NCBI GenBank assembly: GCA_000151295.1
Contig: GG745352.1
Span: forward strand, 820,402 to 884,401
Direction of reading: 5' to 3'
DNA: 64,000 nt
Source of the DNA: Allomyces macrogynus ATCC 38327
Taxonomy: Eukaryota; Blastocladiomycota; Blastocladiomycetes; Blastocladiales; Blastocladiaceae
The notes under the pieces were generated by a model. That model saw nothing but the letters and a program-made list of their open reading frames with translations. It made no database searches and was not told where the DNA came from. The translations under genes were made by a program, and so were the position numbers. Positions 34,058-46,700 of the stretch are shown one piece after another (position 1 is the first letter of the stretch; every line of letters begins with the position of its first letter).

Positions 34058-35214
34058 CTACACCGAAATGCCCATCCTCTCCAGGTCGCGCAGCGTCTCA
34101 TCGGGCTCGTTGGCCGACTGCTGCGCGAAAAACTCGAGGAACCCTTCCTCGATCAAGAACCCACGCACATCGGCCCCAAACATGCGCGCAAACTGCTGGC
34201 AAAAGGCAATGTCGGGCCTCGCGCCGTTCATGGCGCCAATGAAATCGCGCAACTCGCGATGCGTCCATGCGCCGTCTCGGTCGCGGTCGTTTTGCGCAAA
34301 CACAGCTCGGAGCGCTTGGGCAATCGCGGGTCGCAGTATCGGCGGGTGGAGAGTGCTGAGCAGCGGGTGGTGCGCCGGCTGTTCCTTGATGACGGTCAAG
34401 AGACGCTCCTTGAGCCCTAGAAACAACAGAATGGGGTGCAGGTGAGCCACAGGAAACAGGCTAGAGCGGAGAAAATGAAGAAATGCGCACCGGTCATGTC
34501 CTCAAACGTTGGATCCAGAGCCAGCCCAAACTCGACAATACTAAGCGCCTCGTGGTAGAGCCCCAGGACCGATGCTGCAAACCCGAGCACATAGTAGAGA
34601 CCCGGGTGGAACGGGTACTGGGCCAAGGACTGCAGTCCCGTCACAACAGCACGGTGGAGCTCGTCGACGTCGCCATTCTTTTCAAACGTGGCCATGAATG
34701 CAAACGCTTGCTTGGCCTGGTCGTGCACAGATGAGGAGATTTCTGGGATCTGGGCAAGATCCCCAAGATCAAGTCGGCCAAGAGCGCTCGTCAATCCGGC
34801 ACCGTCGACAGCGTCTGGGTTCAATGAACTTGAGATTGCAGCGTCGTCGGCGGTGCTGCCAGGTGCAGTCGACTGGGAAGCCAGGCGGAAGAGTGCGTGG
34901 AGATGGCGGAACAAGGCAGACGGCGACTGTACAAGCGATTGGGCTTGCTCTGCGTCGACGAGCACGGGTAGGACAGGATCGATCCACCGGCCAAGCCTGC
35001 GTGCGTTGCAGGGGAAGACGTGGTCGAGGAGCGCATCCCACAACGGGTCGTTGGCGGGCCCGAGCAGCGAGGCGGCACGCTTGGAGAGACACCGCAGGCG
35101 GAGAAGCGCAGCCGTCGTGCCGAGATGCTCGGCCAAGACGGCGGCGGCGGCAGGCTCGGCGAGAATGCGAAGCAGGCGCGGCGTTTGGTCGGCGGAGCTT
35201 GAGCTTGAGGCCAT
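34058..35214 (-). CDS. F-box-like protein with C-terminal EF-hand
   Basis: Two exons, complement(34491..35214) and complement(34058..34416), joined at GTGCGC...TTTCTAG in phase 1 (FEDMTG-LKERLLTV), give 360 residues. The start is ATG 35214 (MASSSSSADQTPRLLRIL). N-terminal residues 12-75 resemble an F-box (LRCLSKRAASLLGPANDPLWDALL). The middle (about 150-235) is helical and may hold one or two TPR-like repeats (PFHPGLYYVLGFAASVLGLYHEAL). The C-terminal part has one canonical EF-hand loop, DRDRDGAWTHRE, with acidic residues at positions 1, 3, 5 and 12, and a degenerate second loop near GADVRGFLIEEG. This suggests calcium-linked substrate recruitment or a scaffold; the function is inferred only. 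Confidence 0.7.
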
Positions 35215-35642
35215 TGGTTGCTTCGATTGGCCCGGATATTGTGCAGCGACTTGGCGTCGAGATCTTCGAGTTGGCACGCTCGAAACAGTAGTGCTGCAGG
35301 TCGCGGTCGCGGTCGTCGAACCGATCGAAGAACCACCGATGGTGCTCGGCAGTGGATTGAGTTAGCCATTCCACGTCACTCACATGTGACTTCGCTTGAT
35401 CGTTTGCCAGAATTCGCTGGCAAAGATTTCCTGCTGCAAAGCGCGTCGGTGACAGGCAACGACACCGTCTTCCTCAAGTAACACTACCTGCTCTGCAATA
35501 AACAGCCGATCTCGCTTGCAGCGTCGCGGTACACGATCAAGCACTCGGCAATCATCGTTTACAATCCAGCAGCCCCTGAATCGCCCATTCCAGCCAATCC
35601 ATCCAATCCACCCAATCCGGCAATCCACCCAACCAATCCGTC
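35215..35642. other. Divergent intergenic region
   Basis: Upstream of the minus-strand F-box/EF-hand gene and the plus-strand small gene; contains CCAAT-rich repeats of an ATCCA/CCAATC type (35590-35640). Possible bidirectional promoter. Confidence 0.4.
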
Positions 35643-36107
35643 ATGTCGGCCCGCGAACAATTCGAGCGACGGGTCCCAAAGTTTACCCACCCGACTGAGG
35701 TGTCCGAAGAGCAGCGCGCCAAGTTTATGCGCCGCGTGCTCAATGCCAAGGCCCTGCACGAACCACCAGCTTGGTCGCGTCGCTTACACGCGGCATCCAT
35801 CGTCATTTCGCTCGGTGCCTGCCATTGATGCCATGCCGCTGCGATTCTCTCGAAAGTTGAATGCCAATGCTGACCAGCTGGGTGTAGGCGCTGGACTCTA
35901 CACGGCCCTCTACTATGATAACGGATCCGAAAACCATGTTCTTTCCTCGGTACCGACTCTCTCCACCGCCGTGCATTGTCCTCGATTGCCTTCTTGACCG
36001 ACTTTCTTGGCGTGTAGTTTCGCGAGTGGTTCTTTGGCAAAATGTCCAAGTTGACCTCGTTGAGCGACCAGGACCTGGCCGACCTCAAGGCGCGTGACAA
36101 GATTTGA
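35643..36107 (+). CDS. Small hypothetical protein, about three exons
   Basis: ATG 35643 begins MSAREQFERRVPKFTHPTEV and continues to KALHEPPAW, a charged helical segment. Two more plausible exons follow: GAGLYTALYYDNGSENHV (starting after GTGTAG at about 35890, donor GTACCG near 35950) and FREWFFGKMSKLTSLSDQDL...ARDKI with a stop at 36107 (after GTGTAG near 36018). Joined, they would give a protein of about 100 residues. The first intron boundary is uncertain. Family not recognised; size and composition would suit a small mitochondrial or cytosolic conserved protein. Confidence 0.4.
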
Positions 36108-36619
36108 TTTTGGTCCTCGACCCGGCGCTCCGCTGCAAAATTGTAGATACATAGTTTGTCCCTCTGGTCCCCGCTCCCGTCAGTGCATCGAAGCCCAACC
36201 TAGAGTGTCCGTCGTTTCGCCCATATTGTCATCCGAAGAGGTTGGCGTTTCCAAGCGCTCAACTTTGCAGCGGCCGAGCCCATCCACTTTGAGAGTGGCT
36301 AACAGGTTCAGGCAGGTTCAGGTGACCATCTGCTCAAATTCGTTGGACCTCTTTGCTGGGCTCGTCGACGGAGGCGTCGCATTCGATGGATGCATCGCAC
36401 TGCCAGGGGCCTGGTACAAGTTCCCTTTCGAAGCTTCTGTCTTGATGTATCTCGATTGTCGTCAACACTGTCCAATTGTTGCGGTGTGTGCAGATGCTTG
36501 GGGCACTCGTCGGCACTCGTATTGACCTTGAAGCGGCCGAACGTCGCGATAATCCAACTTCCCAACACGAACCCACCACCGTTCCAACTTGATGCATTGC
36601 GACCGCTGAACGATCCACG
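36108..36619. other. Intergenic, upstream of adenylate kinase 9
   Basis: No supported gene or repeat. Confidence 0.5.
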
Positions 36620-39600
36620 ATGCGCATCTATGTGGCGGGCCCGCCCTTGGCCGGCAAATCGACCGTTGCCGCGCGACTCGCGACAGCGCTCAACCACATC
36701 CATGTCGACCCAGCCGCATTGGTCGACCAGTGCACAGCACACCCGAAGCATGCCGAGGTAGTGCGTTCTGAGTCCTGGACAGCGAGTCGGCAACAACGCA
36801 TCCGCGATGAACACTTAACGCACATTTGACCAAGCACCCTGACGCTCACACCTCGCGGCAAATAGTGGACCAATTTGCTCAAGTCTGGGCAGGGGCTGTC
36901 CGCGAACGTGGTCCACGACGCTCTCGTCGCCGAGGCATCGAGTGCCTCCGTCGAGTTTCGCGGTACGCATGCTGAGATGCTGCGGTACCCCCACCAAACC
37001 CTGGGAACTGAGCCTGTTCCGCTCTCTAGGCTTCATCATCGAGGTCCCCAGCACCGGCACCGCGACGAGTGTTGGAGATCCGCTCGTTGCCTTGGCGAAA
37101 ACGGCACCCGCCGACACGTTTCTCGCCCACCTCGTGATTGATCCCGTCGACCTCGCATCACGAAGCGCGACCATGCTCTGGGACCCCGTCACGGGCCTGC
37201 GCTACGCGCGGCACCACGTCGTCGGCGCACCTGCCCAACAGGACGCGCCACCAGACGCGGCCGAGGGCCAAGGGCAGGAGAACGAATCCGAAACGGGCGG
37301 CGACAAGGAGGAAGGTGAGGACGATGTTGCCGCCGTCGTGCCCGAGCCACCCGACGCCCCTGTCACGGCCGACGTAGTTCGCTCTCGCTCGTTGCAGCCC
37401 ATTTCGAAAAACGTGCTCCAACGGTCCGCCGTCTCTCGACGATTTGCCTCGGCGGTCGCTCAGCGAGTGGGGTCAGTTCTGTCCCGTTACGCGGTACCAC
37501 ACCAAGACTCTCGCCGCCGGTTCATCCCAGTTTGCTGTGGGGTTCAAGGTATGGCCTCAAGCGCGCTTTTGGCTCGAGTGACTTAAACTAGCCCTCGACT
37601 GATTTCCTTTCCGGGCTGTCTTATAGGAACACATTTACTTGACCGTCGACGCTGCTGCTCAAGCGCAACTGCTCGACAACCCGCTCTCATACGTCTCGGG
37701 CCCACCTCAGCTCCACGGGATCAAAGTCGCTGTCCTCGGCGTACCCGGCAGCGGCAAATCCACGTTCGCTCGCCGCATTGCCGCAACCTATCGTGTCAAA
37801 GTCATTCATCTCGGCGAGCACCTCAAGTCGATCTTCAATACTGACGTGGCCGAATCGCACCCGGACGCACTCGTTCGACTTGCTTTGAAGAAGCTACGCT
37901 CCGGCAAGCCGCTGCCCGGCGACGTGGCCGTGGATCTGATCCGTGCCGCGTTTTTGTCCGACGGGTCTGGCACCGATGGCGGCTGGGTCATGGACATGTT
38001 CCCGACAACGCGCGAGGCCGCGCTCCGATTGGTCGAGGCCAAACTCGTGCCCGACCATGTTCTCGTCTTGCGCTCGGCGAATGCCGATGGCGGCGCCGCC
38101 GCTGCTGAAGCGGGCATGCCCGAACTCGCCGATCTTGCTGCGGGGTCGGCGCATTTCGAAGAGGAAATGATTGAAATCACCAAAGTGCTCGAGGACAGCG
38201 GCGACGTCAAGTTTACGACGATTGAGCGGCAGCCCACGGCCGAGGCCACGCTTACGCAAGTTCGGCGCAGTGTCGACCCGTTTGCGCCCAAGGCGACCAA
38301 GATTGCCGAGCCTCTGTTCGAGTTTGGGAACACGTACGACTACTGCCCAGTCACGCTCGTCAACCGGTCCATTTTGCGCAAGGGTGACGCGCAGTTCTCC
38401 CGAATACTTGGTACGCATTGCGTGAGGTCGTTCCGTCTGCGCCTTTGTTCCGTCTGCGCCTTTGTCCCCTCACGCAATCCGCTTCTAAAGGGCAAAATGT
38501 ACTATTTCGTGTCGGAGGCGTTCCGGCAGCAGTTTTTGCTCGACCTGACTTTCTTTGCCGAGGCCGCTTGGAAACCCCCACGGCGTTTGTGCTTCTTGGG
38601 CCCACAAGGGTCCGGTAAGGTTCGACCGGTTTCCGATTCGCCTCCATTTTCCCGTCTGTCTGGCACCTCGACCTCACATCTTGTGTGGTCGTGTGTAGAG
38701 TACGATTTCCAAGGTGCTTGCCATTCGCCACGGCATGATCCCCGTCGTCTTTTCCGAGTACATTTGCGATCTGCGCTCCAAGGGCCACGATCTCGACGAC
38801 GTGGACCCGGAGGCACCGCTGCAGGGCTCGGCGCTCGACAAGGTTATGGTTGGCCTCTTCCAGGACGCGCCGTTTGCGCAGCGCGGGTTCATTTTGGAGG
38901 GGTTCCCGCGGTTCAAGGCCGAGGCCGAGGCGCTCGTGGAACGCGGGTGGTTTCCCGACGGGTTTATCACGCTCCGCATCGACCCGGGCATCATTGTCGA
39001 GCGGCTGCTGCCGGTTTACCTCAAGGACAACCCGCATCTCGAGTCGATCAAGGCCGAGGAGGGGGACGAGGACAACCCGATCGACACGCTGAAACAGGAC
39101 TTGGCTGCAACGTACGTCGTGGAGGTTCTTTGCTTGGCCTTTTGCCGAAAACGGCTGACTGAACGAAGGGGTGCACGCTCCCGGAACTAGGGCGGAAAAG
39201 GACTTGGCCGAGATCGACGGCATTGTTGCTGCGCTCGAAACGTACTCGCTGCCCTGCGTGGAAGTGAATGCCGCTCGATGCCAGCGCGTCATTTTGAACA
39301 CGATCACGACGCGACTCGCTGCTGTGCTGGACCGCGTACGTGTCGGCGGGCATTTCACTTTGCTCCTCGTCGCCGATTTTGGGTCCACATTTTCTAACTT
39401 GTCGCCGGCGATGTGCGTTGATAGCGCGGCGACATGTTCAATCGCGGCCGGGAGCTCACGGTCGATCAGGCCAATGAATTGCTCCGTCTCGGGTTCAAGT
39501 CTCCGAGCCCATGCGAGTTCGCCTCCGCAACCTGCTTTGCATGAGACTCTGCGTGATCGAACTGATGTGCGGCCGTGCCTTTCCCGAATCGTTTAGCCGA

Positions 39601-41313
39601 CTCTGCCCCGTTTCGTTGCAGGACCAAACCATGCTCTCGCCGCGCGTCTTTGGCACCCACCCGTTCATGCTCGGCAACCACGTGTATTGGCTGAAAGGGA
39701 AACGTCGGCTTCAGGTGCGCAATCTTGACCTCTGGCCCACTCGCGAGACTTGCCGCTTCTAATCACCTTGCTCGATACAAACATGTAGGCCTTTGCCGAC
39801 CGACCGTCATCGTACCTGCACCCAGAACGGCTCGGCCCTTATTTCCCGCTTCGCATCGCGCTCACGGGCCCGCCGCTTACGGGCAAGTCGACGCTGGCAC
39901 GCGAGCTCTCGCGCACGCTCGGCCTTTCGATCCTCAATCTCGAAACGGCACTCGAGGTCCTGCTCAATGAAGGCAACCGCGAGGCGGCGCACCCGCTAGA
40001 GCTCGTCACTCAGCTGCAACGACAACTACGCTCTGGTTCGGCCCTCTCGGGTCAACCGCTGGCTCAATTCTTGGCGCTCTTGATGCGACGGTGCCCCACG
40101 GGGTGGATCCTAGGAACTTTGCCCGCGGGGCTCGACGTGGCCGAGTCAGACTTGACGGACGCGTTCTACGAGGTGCGCGGCTCGCCCGACCTGGTCATTG
40201 AGCTCGACGCACCGAATGCGGCGCTGCTCGAGCGTATGCATCAGAGCGCGCTGCCGTTCCCGGAAGTGTTTTACGCTGCGCGCGCCACGTACGACGCGAG
40301 CATCCACGCCGGGACGCTCAAGCGGTGGCGTCGCGATTGGGATAACGTCGTTGCCGAGGCGGCCAACCAGTCCAGGTGGCTTGTTCTTGAGGCGATACTG
40401 ACTTGCTCGATGGCGTGTAGGGCGTCATTTATCACTTGTGCTCGCTCGAGCACCAGCGCGAGTTCATGGCACGCCCGGACAAGTACACGACCGTGCTGTA
40501 CCCGACCGACGTGCCGATGCCGCAGCCAGACGGGGCCATCCGCGTGCGATTCCCGAAACAGTTCGAGTTTCTCGGGTATTACCCCGTGTCGCTCCTCAAC
40601 ACGGGCATCACGGTCGACAGTTCGCCCGAGTTTTGCGTTGAGTTTGCCGGCAAGCTCTACGCCATGCGTGATGCGGCGGCGTTTGCCGAGTTCATGAGGT
40701 ACAACAGCTAGGCGTCTGCCAATCACAATGTCGAAGTGCAACGCTGACGAATGCTCCGTCGTTCAGAACCCCTGTGCGATTTGCTCGGCAAAAGCTCACG
40801 TCCAAGCTGCCCGTTCGTGTCGCGCCGATTCCGCTCGCGTCACTTCCGACGACGATCTACTTGGAAAAGGCCGTGTCAAACGTGCTGAACAAGGCCCTCG
40901 AACACGTCGGGAAACTGCGGCCCAAGTTGCCATTCATGAACATGAGCGACTCAGCGATTCTGATCCTGGCCTCTTGCTCAAGGGTGTGCTTCATTCACTC
41001 CGCTTCACGGTCCAGGTGCTTCTAGATTCCGACTCTAATGTTTGCTTTTCGCGACCTAGCCTCGAATCCTCGGCTCAAGGGCTATGTCCGCCACAAGTGG
41101 CAGCAGCACTTGCAGGCGGTCACCGACAGCGGAGACCTGGTGCGCTTCTTGGCGTACGAAATGAAGCGACAGGGCGGCAAGTACTTGGAGGACTCGGAGC
41201 GGCACCTGGACTTGTCGGGCAAGCTGGAAACGTTTTTTGCCCTTGCGGCCGAGAACGGGAGGAAGGAGACGGCAGCAAGAAGTACTGAGGACCTGCGCGT
41301 GAATCCGGTTTGA
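36620..41313 (+). CDS. AK9: Adenylate kinase 9-like multi-domain nucleotide kinase
   Basis: Phosphorylates nucleoside mono- and diphosphates; AK9 proteins occur in ciliated eukaryotes and are linked to axonemal energy supply. Seen: start ATG 36620 (MRIYVAGPPLAGKST) and four P-loops, GPPLAGKST near 36638, GVPGSGKST near 37736, GPQGSGK near 38600 and GPPLTGKST near 39866. Between them lie AK-type lid and NMP-binding stretches (SGKPLPGDVAVDLIR, GFILEGFPRFKAEAE, WVMDMFPTTREA) and the AK9-specific linkers CPVTLVNRSIL...GKMYYFVS, CPVSLQDQTML...GNHVYWL and YHLCSLEHQREFM. The C-terminal block HVGKLRPKLPFMNMSDSAIL...NPRLKGYVRHKW is also characteristic, with the stop at 41313. Many short introns (at least ten) interrupt it, most with GTACGT-like donors; I did not resolve every junction. 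Whether all four kinase units are catalytic is not clear. Confidence 0.85.
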
Positions 41314-41542
41314 ACAATAGAAGCGTCGGTTACTTTCTCACTGTGTAGCTCATGAATGGCAACAACATATCGACACTTCATTTGGAGCACAATTGATTCA
41401 GGGTGACAGTTTGAGCCGATGCACAACAATGTGCAGGTTGCGCTGATGCAGTTTGAGCCAACCTGGCTCGGAATCAGGCCGACCGTCGAGCGCCGTGGCC
41501 TTGCCCACGACACGCCACTGATACTTAGGCAAAACGTCCCCC

Positions 41543-42170
41543 TTACTGCACTTGCGCCGACGCAATTGTTTGCGCGGGACACGCGCAACTGCTACCGGAA
41601 AACGCGTGCCACGTCGCGGTTGCAGGCCCGTGCGGTTTGGCCCACCGCGCCGGCTGGAAAGCAGAGCCGCACATGTCGCGCTGCAGCTGCTAAATGTCGC
41701 ACGTCATCCATGTCCTTGCGGGAATCACGGTTCTGTCGTAAAGTGTGAGGGGCTGCAGCACGCGCCGAGGTTGGAGAAGGATGGTTGGTGGAAATAGGCG
41801 AAGGGCTTCGCGGAAAATGTGGTCGAGGAATGGCACACGCGCGCGCGAGGTCGGCAGCGTGCGGGCAGGTTTCCGCGGCGCCCAGGACTGCGAGCACTTG
41901 GCGAGCCGCAGCGTCTTGTACGTCGGGGTGGAGACCGAGCAAATAGATGACGGCGTGGAGAGCATGCGCGGTCGAGTCGACGCCCTCGTTTTGGAGGGAA
42001 AGCGGAGGGGAGAGGGTGAGGAGCGGTTCACCGAGAATTGCGAAATTATCACCCAAAACGGACCCAAATGAACGTCGACGGCAGTTGAGCGCGCATCATG
42101 TCGCTCGAAATCACGGTCGGCTGCGTAATGTGTGCCTCGGCCAGGACACGAAGCACTTGCGCATGATGGC
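41543..42170 (-). pseudogene. Cytochrome P450 C-terminal fragment
   Basis: Reads in order: an I-helix-like stretch (NEGVDSTAHALHAVIYLLGLHPDVQ); after a likely intron, the K-helix FLDHIFREALRLFPP (ExxR = EALR); the PPRR-like region LYDRTVIPARTWM; then an in-frame TAG at 41690-41692 after TCDI. Beyond the stop the same frame gives FQPARW and a heme-loop-like WHAFSGSSCACPAQTIA before a TAA at 41543. The heme Cys is present, but the expected Gly and Arg of FxxGxRxCxG are Ser and Cys, and the following Gly is Ala. The N-terminal half of the protein is absent; homology stops where the enoyl-CoA hydratase fragment begins on the other strand. Confidence 0.7.
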
Positions 42171-42189
42171 CGGCACGTCCAACTCCCTT

Positions 42190-42917
42190 GAATTGCGATG
42201 GTGCTGGCGCCTTTTCCATGGGGGCCGACATTCACGAGCTGAGCACCACCGCGTTTGTCGACATGTACCGCGGCCATGGCGACGTTCTCGACGCTTGGTC
42301 AGCCATCTCCCTGGCCAAGAAGCCGATCGTTGCGGCCGTGCAGGGCCTCGCGGTATGGCTCGTCAAGTTTGCTGATCTGCACCCTGCTCGCGACACTGAC
42401 CGCGTCTCGTCCACGTCCGTCGGCAGCTTGGCGGTGGGTGTGAACTGGCCATGATGTGCGACGTCATTTACGCCGCCGAGAATGCCAAGTTTGGCCAGCC
42501 CGAGATCAAGCTCGGAATCATCCTGGTGCAGGCGGGACTCAAGTACGAATGGATGTCACCTCGTGCAGGGCCCCAACACGCAATCGAAGCAAGCGAGCCA
42601 GCACGGCACTCCACTTCACATCCATCTTTTCGTCATGTAGCGGTTGGTCAAGGCCGTCGGCAAGGCCAAGGCCATGGAGCTGATCTTGTCGGGAAACATG
42701 GTCTGCCGATGAAGCCTGCCGCGCCGGGCTCGTGGCACGCGTCTTTCCGAGCGATCAAAAGCTCGCTGAACAAATCGCGATCGCCCCGCCGTTCGCGGTG
42801 CGAATGGCAAAGGAGGCTGTTTACTCGTCGTTTGATCTGCCATTGGCGCACGGGCTGGTTCGTGAGCGTCTATTGTTTCTGATGGGCCTGGAAGCGCAAC
42901 GAAGTTGCGAGGAATAA
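42190..42917 (+). pseudogene. Enoyl-CoA hydratase (crotonase family) fragment
   Basis: Begins abruptly at GAGAFSMGADIHELS, the crotonase CoA-binding region; the usual first ~80 residues are missing. Then KKPIVAAVQGLA joins [16 protein letters not shown] across an intron with donor GTATGG and acceptor GGCAG, followed by [11 protein letters not shown]. One base is missing near 42522 (the frame must shift to give IIPGAGGTQ), with an intron to [17 protein letters not shown] second slip of two bases near 42709 precedes [17 protein letters not shown]. The C-terminal part ([23 protein letters not shown]) is recognisable but ends early. Mitochondrial short-chain enoyl-CoA hydratase (ECHS1 type) is the closest family. 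The truncation plus two frameshifts indicate a pseudogene. Confidence 0.7.
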
Positions 42918-43757
42918 AGATTGACTTGTCCTGAACATTTCTGGCGTCATGTCTTTCCACCACACTCTTGACACTCGGTGACATGCCGGCGCCACGGATT
43001 CTATCCTGCTCGTGCGCACCCATCCTGACAACCCCGTGGCCCATAATGGTGCACCGACACCGACGTGCAGTCAGCCAGCGTCCCGATTCGCCAGAAAGTG
43101 TTCGTGACGTTTCAACAGGTGGCGCGTTAATCAGAGTGGAGGAGAGGCGAGCCAAGCACGTTGACGCTTCTAGCCACACACCAAGCCATGAACAACGAGC
43201 GCGCAATCCTCATTCATTCCCGATCAAGAGATTGGATCAGCGCCTCGTTGTCCAACCTGCTGCAATCCTACGTACCGCGCCATCCAAAAGCATACCCGGC
43301 CCGAAGCACCGCATGCACTGGCATGATGGGGGCGCGTGGCCTTCATTGCGGCCACCAGCCACCCCCCGGCCGGCCCCCGCTACCAACGTACCCGCGAGCG
43401 TCTCTCTCTCTCTCCCAGCTGCTCTCGTCGACGGATCCAACGATTTCCCAGGACTTTCGTGCTCGTTGCCCCGCGCTCCGCTCTTGTTTTGCTTCCGCGT
43501 CGCGCCGTTTGCACGCTCCTGGTCGGACCGAGCCAGTCCATTTGTTCCTTGCTCAAGCCCGATCTTCAACGACACCAATCACGCGCGCGTTCTCCACCGC
43601 ACATCCACGAGGGGTGGTTGCTGCCAAAGAATAGACGATTCATATCGCATGTACGAGCGGAATTCACCGGATCGTGCAGTGAACATAAGGTCCTCCAGCA
43701 GCTGACCCTCAAGCGCCGTTTGCAGAGACGAACCAAGATTTGATCATCATCCCCGTC
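42918..43757. other. Intergenic, upstream of the GPCR gene
   Basis: CT-rich stretches from about 43380 resemble a fungal 5' leader. No supported gene. Confidence 0.5.
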
Positions 43758-46700
43758 ATGCTGCTCGCCCGCGGCGGCCGTTCGTGGCTCGTGCCGATCT
43801 TGCTCGTTGTTGCTGCGCTTGCCTGCGTCGTGCACTCTGCCGAGTACAAGATTGCGGTGACGCTGCCGTATTCCTGTGCGTTTGAGCCAGCGAGGCAACT
43901 TGACCACGTCTGAGGTAACTTACTCTCGATCTCGTCAACGTTTAGCGGAGGGCGATGGCCTTTCGGCGCGAGGGATCAAGGAGGTGCTCGACATGGGGAT
44001 TGAGGAGGTCAACCAGTGGGCTTCGACCAGTTTTGCCGGCAACTCGTTCTCGCTCATCAATTACGACTCGGGGAAGGGCGTCGCGAGCGCCGTCGAGTCG
44101 GTTTTTGATGCCGCGAGCAAAGGGGCGGTTGCGGTCATTGGCGAGTACTCGTCGTCTGGTACGTTTTCCTTTTCTTGCTGGTTTCTGCTGTTCGGCGCGA
44201 GAGTTCTGACACGGTTGTTTTCCGCGTTGTCATCACTTAGCAACGATCCCCCTCGCGCTGTCCACTGCAAATTTCGGGATATTCACCTGCTCAGCCGCGG
44301 CGAGCGCGCCGATTAACCGCGCCGACTTCCCGCTGCTTGTTCGGACTATTCCACCCGACAAGGTCCAGGGCGTCGCGCTCGCGATTTTCGTCAAGAAAAT
44401 GGGCTGGAACAACGTTGCCGTGATTGCCGCCAGCGACGACTACGGCGAGGGCATCAAGCAGACGTTTACGCGCACGGCTTCGGACTTGGGTGTGTCTCTT
44501 GAGTCGGTGCAGTCGTTTTCGCCGTCCGACCCGACGGGCCGCAGCTACCGCATCGCCATTGACAGCGTGCGTCTGGCAGGTGTGCGCATCGTCATGTTTT
44601 TCGGCACGCACGAGGACTTGGTTCCAATTCTGCGCATTGCGCGCCAAGCCGGGCTCATTGGTCGCGATTGGGTCTGGATCGCGTCCGAGGGCGTGGCGAC
44701 GCTCGACGAGGACATGGCCGCTGCTGACACCAAGCAGTCGGGCACGTACACGGCCGAAGACAAGGACAACATCAACGGCCTGTTCTACGCTTTCCCCGCC
44801 GAGGTCGGGTCCGGGTTTGCCGATTTCCTCAAACGGTACCAGGAGCGATTCAAGCGCACCGATACGATGTGGTAAGGGCGCTTCATTCGGATCGCAATTT
44901 CACCGAACACGCGCTGACTCGGGCGATTTCTCATGGTGACCAGGTATGCGACGCTCTTCAAGGATTGCCTTACGACCATGGCGCGCGGGATCGCCAAACT
45001 CGTCAAGCGCAACTCGGAAAAGGACGTTCGGGCGCGCAACCTGCGTGGCGCCACGCTCGCCGATTTTCTCGAGCCGTACGAGTCGACTACGTCGGGACTC
45101 GTGCAGTGGGACAGCAGTTTCGAGCGCGTCATGGATTACCACTTGATCAACATGTACGGCCTGAAGCGACGGGTCACGTACACGGTCAAGCTCGACAAGA
45201 AGGACCTCGTCGCGCACGACGCGCCGCTGTACTATTCGGGAACATCCGACAAGCCCGCCGATCGGCCAGAGCATTTGCGCGGATATCTCGTGTACGGCAA
45301 CGTTGGCGCGATCGTAATCATGGGGCTCGTCGCGATTGTCGCTGCTGTGATTGTCGGCACGCTCGTCTACCTCGCCATGAACCGCATGCACAGCTCGGTC
45401 AAGCAGATGAGTCTGCCGTTCTTGGGCATGATTTGCGCGGGCTTGTTGCTGATCCTCGCGACCATTTTCTTGTGGATCGACGTGCCGACGGCGCTGATTT
45501 GCAACATGGAGCGGTGGGCGCTTCTCGTCGGGCTCCAAGTGACGCTGTCGGCGGTCGCCGCCAAGGCCTACCGAATCTACAAAGTGTGCATTTTCGCTGA
45601 TTCCGTCATCATCCACTGTTCTAATCCCCAGGCGCTGATTCTTTTGATTTGCTCGAATAGGTCTTTGACAACAAGAAGCTGAACCAGCTCCACATGCTCA
45701 ACGACGTGAACCTGTTCCTCGGGTGCCTGGCCATCATGCTTGTTCAAATCGTCTTGCTCGTCGTGTTTACGCTGGTCGCGCCACTTGCTCCGAAACGCGT
45801 CAACTCGTACAATTCGTACACTTACGTCTGCGAGTCGACTAAGCCCACGCTGGACCGGCTGTTTGACGTCTTGTCGATTGTCTACAACGGCTTTTTGGTC
45901 CTCGTGGTCTCGGTATTGGCGTGGAAGACGCGCAAGGCGTACAGCGCGTACCGCGAGGCGTCGTTTATCATGTATTCGGTGTGTCTCTGCAGTTGCTGTC
46001 ATCGCGTAAGTGGGTTTCGAGCAGAACACTTACGTTGTCCCTCGAGTACAGGTGCAAAACGTGTTTTTGAGCGCCGTCGTCGCGACCCCGTTTCTCTTCA
46101 TTTCCGGCGGCGGCGGCGACTTTTCGCTCGGCGCATTCTGGATCCGCGCTCTCGTCGTCGTCTATGCCGTCATGTTCACGTATGCGTGCCTTGTCGGCCG
46201 GATCGCGCTAACGCTCTACCTTGCCAAGACCAAGAGCGCCAACCAGGGGGTCAAGATGAACCTGAGCAACGAACCGTCAAGCTCGGGGAACAACGGCATC
46301 TCGTCGGCCGAACAGATGGCGGGGAAACCCACGACCATGCACGGAAAGTACCCGATCAAAGTGTGTAAACTTCGCTCGTCGAGGAGCGAGCACGATCAGG
46401 ACACACTTGCTCACGAAACGTGCACCTGTGCCGCTGCGATGTTCTCGTGTAGATTACCAACAAGCTCTTCTCGACCTGGCACACGCACCGCGTCATGCTG
46501 CTCGCTCTCGAAGGCTACCTGGCTCTAACGCGCATGACGGGCGATGCAGAGCAGGGACGGCTGTTCCGACTGCGGTCTGTTCAGTTTGATCCGAACCCGG
46601 CCGAGTACCCGCTCTGCATTGAAATTCGAGTTGAAGAGTCCTACGTCATCCAGTTCAACACTGAGGAGGACAAGGCGCAATGGGTTCGTGCGCTGAGCAT

